Assembly: GCA_963995525.1 (NCBI GenBank)
Contig: OZ023211.1
Coordinates: 62,257,641 to 62,321,640, forward strand
Source: Escarpia spicata
Taxonomy: Eukaryota > Annelida > Polychaeta > Sabellida > Siboglinidae
Reading direction: 5' to 3'
Length of the DNA stretch: 64,000 bases
In this document: positions 56,908-64,000 of the stretch, in pieces
How the letters are laid out: every line of letters begins with the position of its first letter
How positions within the stretch are numbered: the first letter of the stretch is position 1
Made by a program: the position numbers and the translations under genes
Notes under the pieces: generated by a model
Database searches by the model: none
Told to the model about the DNA's origin: nothing
What the model saw: only the letters and a program-made list of their open reading frames with translations

Positions 56908-56936
56908 TGCCATCCAGAAAATTACTCTGGATGGCA
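56908..56936 (-). other. 3' hairpin of CR1 element
   Basis: TGCCATCCAG at 56908-56917 pairs perfectly with CTGGATGGCA at 56927-56936. A second AAGCC/GGCTT hairpin lies at about 56945-56964. Structured 3' ends are the usual recognition signal for the reverse transcriptase in this clade. Confidence 0.6.
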
Positions 56937-56984
56937 GTTGGATAAGGAAGCCTTTTGGCTTATCGAGAGTCCAATACTTTTTAT

Positions 56985-59699
56985 CTACATGTATCCCGCC
57001 TTTTTAAGGTGTGTGTCGATTTTATTTTTAAACATATTCACGCTAATAGCACCAACACAATCAGGAGATAATCTGTTCCATTCATTTACAGTCCTTTGTG
57101 AGAATGAGAACTTTCTTATATCTAATCTACACTGCTCCTTTACTAATGTAGCTTCATGTCCTCTGGTCCTTCTATCTTTCTTAACTGAGAAAAAAATGTT
57201 TCTATCAATATTTTCATAACCATTCAATATTTTAAACACTTCTATGTGATCTCCTCTCAATCTCCTGGTCTCTAGTGTTGTTAAACCACATTCTTTTAGG
57301 CATATTTCGTAACTAAGATCCCTCAGATTTGGTATCATTTTAGTCGCTCTCCTCTGTACTCTTTCTAGCATATCTATGTCCTTCTTGCGATATGGCCTCC
57401 ATGCTTGTATACAATATTCTAAATGAGGCCTCACTATTGTTTTGTACAGCGGTACTATTAATTCTTTTTTCTTATACGCTATATTTCGCCTAATTAATCC
57501 AAGGATTTGATTTCCCTTTGACGCTGCAATTCCGCACTGCTCTGAAACCTTCATATCATCACTAATGGTTAACCCTAAGTCCTTTTCTTTTACAGTAGTA
57601 CTTAGAACAGTACCCCCCATTTTATATTTTACCCCTTCATTCCCATGACCTGTGTGGAGGCATTTACATTTCCCAAAATTGAACAGCATTTGCCACTTTT
57701 CAGACCATTTGATCAACCTATCAACATCATCTTGTAAATGCTGTCTGTCTCCATCACTTTTAATCCTTCTAAACACTTTTGTATCATCCGCAAATTTTAA
57801 CACCTTGCTTGTTATATCATCGTCCAAATCATTGATATATATTAAGAATAATATAGGTCCTAGTACTGATCCGTGTGGTACCCCACTCAATACCGATTTC
57901 CAGTTTGAAGCATCCCCTTCAACTACTACACGTTGTCTTCTGTCATTCAGCCATTTTTCTATCCAGTTTATTATACCATTTCCTATGCCATGGGCCTTTA
58001 GCTTAAGGAGTAATCTTTGATGTGGTACTTTGTCGAAAGCTTTTTGAAAATCTAAATAGATGATATCTACTGGTGATCCCTCATCTACCCACCTAGTGAT
58101 GTCTTCCAAAAAACATAACATATTTGTTAAGCATGACCTCGCTTTTAAAAACCCATGTTGAGATGGGTTTATCAAGTTATGTTTAACAAGAAAATCCACC
58201 ATGTGATCTTTAATTAGTCTTTCTAATAATTTGCAAATCACTGATGTTAAACTCACTGGTCTATAGTTCTCTGACTTGTTTCTCGAACCATTTTTAAATA
58301 ACGATATAATGTTTGCCTCTTTCCATTCTAAAGGAACCACTCCCTCTTCTAATGACAAATTGAAACCTGTTGCAAGCGGTGCGCTAATTTGTTCTACAAT
58401 TTCCAATAGTAGTTTGGGCGGAATCCCGTCCACTCCAGGTGATTTATTATCCTTCATAGCCCTTATTTTCTTAGCTACCATTTCCGAGGTTACAACTAAC
58501 TGTCCTAAATAGTCTGAATCTGCCCCCTTGAACTTAGCCTCTGGTACTGGCAGTGAACTAATATCTTCCCTGGTAAACACTGAACTAAAATACTCATTCA
58601 GGTCTTCTGCCATTAAGAATCCCTCTGATATTGTATTTCCAGCACTATCTTCTAGAGGACCGACCTTATCCTGAACTTTCTGTTTGCTTCGAATATACGC
58701 ATAAAAACTCTTACTGTCATGTTTTATATTACTAGCTAATTTTTTTTCATAGCTTCTCTTTGAATTTCTAATTTCAGCTGTAGCTTGATTAAGTGCTTCT
58801 TTATAAATGTTGTAGTCTTCATCATTTCCAGTACATCTATATGACTTCCACATCATTTGTTTATACTTAATTTTTCTAATGGCTTCTTTCGATAAGTGTT
58901 TCTTTTTAGACCGTTTCCCTTGTTTTTTGAAAGGTACAAATTTATCGACTATGCACTTAATTTCACTATTTAAGATATTCCAGCATTCGGTTGTCGTCTT
59001 ATTCTTCAGTGTGTTATTCCAGTCTATCTTTACTAAATATTTCCTCATGTCCTTATACCTTCCTTTGTGGAAATTTCTCCTATACTGCTTTTTACTATTC
59101 CTTTCTGATTTTACTTTGATGGTAAAATGTATCTGGTTGTGATCACTACTCCCCAGTGGCTCACATATCTTGACATTGTCAACTAATTCTTTCTGTGAGG
59201 ACAAAACTAAGTCTAAAACATTCTCTCCCCTGGTTGGTTCTAGCACATGTTGAGAAAGGAAACTATCTTGTACTAAAACTAAAAACTTGTGGTCCTCACT
59301 CCCCATACTCTGTAGAGATTTCCATTGTATATGCCCATGGTTAAAGTCCCCCATACTAATACAGTTCCGTTTGCTTACTTCCCTTATAGCGTTTTGTATT
59401 TTTTCATTCTCTTCTATGCTTATGTTTGGACTTCGATAAACTAACCCAACTGTTAAAGTCGAGTTTCCTGTAACTATGTTACACCAAACAGCTTCTTCGC
59501 AATCTGCTTCTCTTTCTAATTTTATTTCATAAGCCTGGATAGATTCTTTAATATATAAAATAACTCCACCTCCCTTTCTTCCTATTCTATCTTTCCTAAA
59601 CATTACATATCCTGTTAGTCCCAATTCGGCATCTGATATATCAGTGGTGGCCCACGATTCGGTTATACCTATTATGTGAGGGTCAATATCTTCTACCAT
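56985..59699 (-). CDS. CR1 ORF2: endonuclease-reverse transcriptase
   Basis: 904 residues from the first ATG. The frame is open upstream to at least 59880 and includes the LNARSI block normally at the start of the endonuclease, so true translation may begin earlier. The apurinic-like endonuclease has GITESW, GGGVILYI, MGDFNH and the SSDHN block. The reverse transcriptase has KSPGVDGIPP, YRPVSLTS, DFQKAFDKVPH and LKFADDTK. GVPHGS replaces the usual GVPQGS. The C-terminal LEYCIQAW and NRLS blocks are present. The frame is uninterrupted, so this element may be young. Confidence 0.9.
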   Translation of the reverse strand: MVEDIDPHIIGITESWATTDISDAELGLTGYVMFRKDRIGRKGGGVILYIKESIQAYEIKLEREADCEEAVWCNIVTGNSTLTVGLVYRSPNISIEENEKIQNAIREVSKRNCISMGDFNHGHIQWKSLQSMGSEDHKFLVLVQDSFLSQHVLEPTRGENVLDLVLSSQKELVDNVKICEPLGSSDHNQIHFTIKVKSERNSKKQYRRNFHKGRYKDMRKYLVKIDWNNTLKNKTTTECWNILNSEIKCIVDKFVPFKKQGKRSKKKHLSKEAIRKIKYKQMMWKSYRCTGNDEDYNIYKEALNQATAEIRNSKRSYEKKLASNIKHDSKSFYAYIRSKQKVQDKVGPLEDSAGNTISEGFLMAEDLNEYFSSVFTREDISSLPVPEAKFKGADSDYLGQLVVTSEMVAKKIRAMKDNKSPGVDGIPPKLLLEIVEQISAPLATGFNLSLEEGVVPLEWKEANIISLFKNGSRNKSENYRPVSLTSVICKLLERLIKDHMVDFLVKHNLINPSQHGFLKARSCLTNMLCFLEDITRWVDEGSPVDIIYLDFQKAFDKVPHQRLLLKLKAHGIGNGIINWIEKWLNDRRQRVVVEGDASNWKSVLSGVPHGSVLGPILFLIYINDLDDDITSKVLKFADDTKVFRRIKSDGDRQHLQDDVDRLIKWSEKWQMLFNFGKCKCLHTGHGNEGVKYKMGGTVLSTTVKEKDLGLTISDDMKVSEQCGIAASKGNQILGLIRRNIAYKKKELIVPLYKTIVRPHLEYCIQAWRPYRKKDIDMLERVQRRATKMIPNLRDLSYEICLKECGLTTLETRRLRGDHIEVFKILNGYENIDRNIFFSVKKDRRTRGHEATLVKEQCRLDIRKFSFSQRTVNEWNRLSPDCVGAISVNMFKNKIDTHLKKAGYM

Positions 59700-59863
59700 A
59701 ATGTTTAGTTCACTTCTTTTGTTTACTATGCTCCTTGCATTTAAACAAATGCATTTATATCCTGATTCAGAACAGTTTTCCAGGCTGTTCTTTGCCGATT
59801 TATTTCTGCTGTCTTTATCTATGCCTCCAGTTTCAGGCTTCTCTGTGAATCCCCCCTGCGAAT

Positions 59864-61002
59864 CTAGTTTAAATAGATGCAGTCTGTCCCACTGTCAACA
59901 GTTTGCAGCAAGTTCTCTGAGAAAACTGCTGCCCCCTTTCCACTTAGATGTAGGCCATCTCTCATGTACATATCTTCCCTCCCAACAAAGTATCCCCATA
60001 AATCTACGAATCCCACCCCCTCTTCTTTACACATCTGCTCAACTAGTGCGTTGATCGCCATCCTCTTGCAGTTTCTATATGTCGGCCCCCTTCCTCCCAT
60101 TACTGGCAAAATTCCTGAGAGGATAATCTGTTCTACTCTTGTCTATATAGTATAGACCCTCCCTTGCCATGCCCCAGTACCTTCTCTACCCTTTCAGTTA
60201 CATGTTCTATCCTAGCCCCCGGTAGACAAACAACGACGTCCTCCCCCTCGCTTAGAGTCTTATCTGTCTTTCTCATAATCGAATCGCCCATAAACACCCT
60301 CTCTTTCCTCATTGCCCCCTCAATCACTGCCTCAGTGTAGCTCTTTCTACGGTTTGCATCTGTCTGGTTGTAATCTTGTTCCCCTGTCTTATGCTCTCCC
60401 GTCACAATCTCGTCCGTTCCATTCTTTCCTGACGCTGTTTCTCTTGTCACCTTTCTTCCTGTCATCGTCCCTCCCGACTTCTCTTCTGTCACATGTACTC
60501 TCACTTCCTTTCTTCCCGTCATCTTTCCTCCCATTGCATTTCCTTCTCTCCTCTCCCGTCTCTTTTTCCCTCCTACCTCTTTCTCTACGGTCACTTTCTC
60601 TCCTGCCACCTTCACACCTGTCACATTTCCTGCCGTCGATCCTCCACTTTCTTCCCCTCCGATCACCTTCCCTCCTCTCAGTCTCCTTTCCTCGGTCTTG
60701 TTGCCACTACTCTGCTCCTTCAGTTTCACAGTATTCCCAACTTTATCCCTGTCGTCTCTCTCCATTCCGTCTGTCTCCTTGCTGATTCTCATCTCCATCC
60801 CCTTCACAATATCTACCAACCTAGCTACCTCTTTCTCCAGACATTTCACCTTCCAACACCCCACGCACTGAAAGGTGAATCCCTCTTCCTTGGTTTCTGT
60901 CCATGACTTCGTACAGCCGGATAAGGCAAAATCTACCCAACTGTGGCAGTCGTCGCACACCAAGTGTCTCTTTGCCTTGACTTGCCGCTTGCAAGGCGCC
61001 AT
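59864..61002 (-). pseudogene. CR1 ORF1: zinc finger plus SGNH esterase, frameshifted
   Basis: ATG at 61002. The N-terminus has a PHD-like cysteine/histidine cluster (CDDCHSW, CVGCWKVKC), then a long glycine/lysine/threonine-rich repeat region. The start of an SGNH esterase follows (VFMGDSIMRK). The frame ends at 60133. The C-terminal SGNH half (DGLHLSGKGAAVF) continues in another frame at 60109-59864. An internal deletion with frameshift near 60110-60150 has removed the middle Asn block. ORF1 is therefore defective although ORF2 is intact. Confidence 0.75.
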
Positions 61003-61625
61003 ATCAGAATTTATTTAATAATAATAATCTAATTAGCTATTTAAAATAGTTTTGTCAACTGTGTTTACACCAACCACTGTCTATGTAGTCTTTAAGAAGA
61101 CTGTTTTCTGTGCACAAATGTTACACTTTTCGTAAGATTGCGTACGCTAGACTGCCTTATTTATTTAGGTTATACAGCGCCCTAGCGAATAAGAGAGACA
61201 CTAGCTACATAAACTTAGTTCGCCCGAGTATCGCAAATGCTTAATTTTAACAACAAAGCTCCCTTATCAAAATGTCTAGCAGGTACTGACTTACACAGAT
61301 ATTATCTTATGTAGGTAGCTTATGGTTGTTACTTTATCACCTATATATTCTACCACATAACGAGGTTTGTTAAATCTTGTTTACAAACTTATCGTAGCCG
61401 TAAGCTAACGTACCCTATTATCACTCACTAGACTAAAGTGTCCTAAAATACTTTATCTAACTAACTTTAAGCACAACTGCTACTCAATATATGTTTACTG
61501 CTACTTTATGAATGATATTAAGGCAAGAATAATACTTATCAATCAGTAATTCCACTTGCTTATGAACTTTGATACACCACCAATTTCAACGATCTATCTC
61601 CGCCAAATATAGCCTCGCGTTCTCC
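61003..61625. other. 5' leader of CR1 element
   Basis: Sequence between ORF1 and the intron junction, absent from units 1 and 2. AT-rich, no coding potential. Confidence 0.55.
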
Positions 61626-63445
61626 TAATGACCTGTTAATAGTCAATTATGTTAGACGCCTTGTGTTACAGAGGACTGTCCGATGGTGGCCGGCGCCGAC
61701 AGCGTTTACGGTCTGCTGGGAGACCCGTGCGACTGCCAGAACTACTACCAGTGCGAATTCAACGCGACAAGCCAGGAGTTTGTCGCCTACCAGCGAGCGT
61801 GCAACCCGTGTGAGAAGTGGGACCAGGAAGTTCTGACGTGTGTCAGAGATGAGAGCAAGGGCAACTGCACGTGGGCTCCAACTACGCAGGAAATTGGTGA
61901 GAATCTTTTAGCCTTTGAACCACTCTGGACACCACAAGTTTGCAAAATGTACTTGCTGACATGTGTTTCCAAAAAAATTACACCACTTTAAATGTACGAT
62001 TTTCTACTGATTGCGATTACACCAATTCAAGACCTCATAATAATATCACAGTAAATGATATTAGAAAATGTGACATTACCAACTCGGTTGTGACAACGAA
62101 CATGTTGCGTTTCCTTTTTTCAGGTATCTGTCCTTTGGGATTGGTCGAGGGAAACGATCGTCAATTCATACTGGGAAACTTCACTGTGTGCACATGTGTG
62201 CGCTACGAGCCTTGTAAGTTGGCAGCAACAATGTCTTCTTCTGCAGACCATATTCTACTGTAATCCCTGCTTCGCTGTATCTAAACAATATTATCTTACG
62301 ATAGTAGAAGAACGAGTGCAGTCGAATACATAATAAATGCATTATTCAAAGCACTGTCATGACACACTGAATACCGTGCTGAATAACACACACAGATTGC
62401 CATTTTGCGCGGAATCAATTTATATGCTTCTGTTTCGACAGATTTCCCGATGCTCCAAGGCATTACATGTGTCACATTCGACGACGGCGTCAAAGCCTCG
62501 CAGGGCCTTTGGCTTTACAACGAGAACGTCGTCGACAGTGATGTCGACTGCAAGTCTGGCAGGTGCGGCTTCTTCAACAGCACCGCCGAGTCCAAGTTGG
62601 AGCTCGCCTACTTCAGCAACGCCTTCGACCGCTTCGAGTCATTCTCCGTGAGCTTCTTCTTCAAGAGATCCGCCGGCGTGGCTGGTGAGCGGTCTCTGCT
62701 CGACAACTCCGAGTGCAGCGACAACGGGTCTCTGTTTGCCCGCTCTGTCGCCGGTGGCGTGCGTGGCTCAGCAACAAACTCGTCTGGTGTCTCAGTTGCC
62801 TCCAGCAATTTCGCAGTGAGTACTAAATGTTCGCAAGAAAATGCAATTAAATTATCTGCCTAATTGTTATAATTTACTATTATGTTGGCTCCATCGCACA
62901 AAAATAAACCAAGCGTCGACGATATGAGAGAAATGTAAACATTATAATTTGTTTCCAGTGTCAGAAATATTAACTATTGTATTGAATCACCATTATAATT
63001 TCTTTTTACGCTAGAGAAAAGCAGATTACGACATTTGTTGAACATTACATGTTATAACGGACTTGAATATACTCGTTAAAAATGGCGACACCATATTAGG
63101 TAAAACCATAAAGGAGAAGGACTTTGCAGTAATAGTTAGTGCTAACGTGACAGTTTCAGAGGAATATGAGATTTGCTGCTTGTATAGGTTGTCTGATTAA
63201 TAATTTAAAGGTACCTTCAAAGGTCGTCAGGTCAAAGGTATCATGGTACAGTGGTTAGAAATATAGTCAACATTGCTAAACATGATCCTAACGATTTATT
63301 ACGTTATCAAGTGACACTAACATTGTACATGTCACTTTGCTTAAGGTGGCTGACGACGCGTGGCACCAGTACGCCTTGACATACGATGGTCAGACGGCGA
63401 GTTTCTACGTTGATGGTGCACTGGAAGAGGAGAAGGAACTTGGTG

Positions 63446-64000
63446 GTAGGTGGTGCTACATCTACACTGATTAAGAGAAAAATCTCGTGATTAGAAACAA
63501 TATAGAAAGAACACAAATCAGTTATTAAAATTACGGTTATGCTTATGGATTAGTCTTATCAATTATAGGTGGTAGTTGAATTATATTGTAATTAATCGTG
63601 GTGACGGGGGAGAACGGTGGAATTACATGGAGCGTTCGATCTGAATAAAGAAAAATGCCGTAACTATATAGTTAGTATGCAACAGGCGATTATGGCAAGA
63701 CATGTCCGGAGTAAATGCAACGAAATTCCGGAAAAGAAGGCAGTTTTAGTGGAAGAGGAATTGACAACTAAAGCTAATGGGTAGAGTGAAATGGTTCTTA
63801 TTAAAGATAATTAGTTACGACAAAAATGAAATAATACGTCAGAAGAGCTATACAGACAGAGTACCCATTACATTGCAAGAAGGGAAACAAATGAAGTCGT
63901 TCATTGTATACGAATTAGCATTATCTGTATTGGAGGACGAATACAATACGTAAAGCACACGTGTGGTCCACTTGTTCGTCGTAACACTACAAGTTGTAGC
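63446..64000. other. Intron 6 of unit 3 gene, cut by window
   Basis: Matches 9511-10065 of unit 1. Nothing else is seen. Confidence 0.7.

Larger units (their letters stand above)
56888..61625 (-). mobile_element. CR1-like non-LTR retrotransposon, near full length
   Basis: About 4.74 kb on the minus strand in intron 2. Units 1 and 2 read across this point (7730 and 25877). The 3' end lies in an ATA-type run. No clear target duplication beyond TAAT. It includes a 5' leader of about 600 bases (61003-61625), ORF1, ORF2 and a short 3' region with a strong hairpin. Confidence 0.85.
56040..63445 (+). pseudogene. TSP1-CBM14-LamG gene, broken and incomplete copy (unit 3)
   Basis: Exons at 56040-56091, 56581-56722, 61672-61896, 62124-62213, 62442-62815 and 63346-63445; exons 7-8 lie beyond the window. 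The signal peptide is intact with substitutions. Exon 2 lacks two bases near 56669, shifting the TSP1 frame. Exon 4 has an in-frame 36-base deletion that removes a cysteine and a glycosylation site. Intron 2 carries the CR1 element. Exons 3, 5 and 6 are otherwise well kept. The frameshift makes a full product unlikely unless exon 2 is skipped; it starts and ends in phase 1 in the intact copy but not here. Confidence 0.85.
50245..64000. repeat. Tandem unit 3, cut by the window end
   Basis: Third copy, running off the window inside intron 6 of the TSP1-CBM14-LamG gene. It differs from the others mainly by a CR1 insertion of about 4.7 kb in intron 2 and by a shortened CA tract with a CGTG-type core in its palindrome. 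Confidence 0.9.

Overview
The window is animal nuclear DNA. Genes are split by GT-AG introns, intergenic DNA is AT-rich with long (CA)n, (CT)n and (CAGA)n tracts, and several classes of eukaryotic transposon are present. A secreted TSP1 / chitin-binding / LamG protein, plus YR, CR1, Gypsy and Polinton elements, suggests a marine invertebrate, possibly a mollusc or other lophotrochozoan. That assignment is inference; no species marker was seen.

The backbone is a tandem array of a unit of about 19 kb. Unit 1 is 1-19035, unit 2 is 19036-50244 and unit 3 starts at 50245 and runs off the window. Unit 2 is 31.2 kb because a 12,356-bp Polinton is inserted; without it the unit is about 18.85 kb. Each unit carries in order: non-coding DNA; a defective Gypsy-like LTR element (minus strand, gag joined directly to integrase); a CA/TG fold-back microsatellite; an eight-exon gene for a secreted TSP1-CBM14-LamG protein; more microsatellites; a short hAT-like MITE; a non-autonomous tyrosine-recombinase (Ngaro/PAT-like) retroelement with SGNH-hydrolase and Gag-like reading frames; and an AT-rich minisatellite that leads into the next unit. 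Only the unit 1 gene copy is intact. The unit 2 copy has two frameshifting deletions. The unit 3 copy has a 2-bp deletion, a 36-bp in-frame deletion and a CR1 element of about 4.7 kb in intron 2.

The most notable object is the Polinton/Maverick (adintovirus-like) element at 31744-44099. It has terminal inverted repeats of about 215 bp and a 6-bp target duplication GGCATT, and unit 1 preserves the empty site. Its left arm is GC-rich and CpG-rich and encodes, on one strand, a NADAR-domain protein, the packaging ATPase, two unassigned structural-type proteins, a 35-residue membrane protein, a chromodomain integrase, a membrane protein, the minor capsid protein, a basic protein, the double-jelly-roll major capsid protein and an adenain-like protease. 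On the other strand is the C-terminal remnant of protein-primed DNA polymerase B. The right arm is AT-richer and carries an RPA70-C-like zinc/OB-fold protein and a gene I infer to be spliced. A tRNA-shaped gene and CTCF-like motifs lie in or beside the termini. The polymerase lacks its exonuclease, terminal-protein and motif A regions, so the copy cannot replicate by itself.

Coordinates of exons, terminal repeats and target duplications were read directly from the sequence. Family assignments rest on motifs recognised by eye, and no database search was run.
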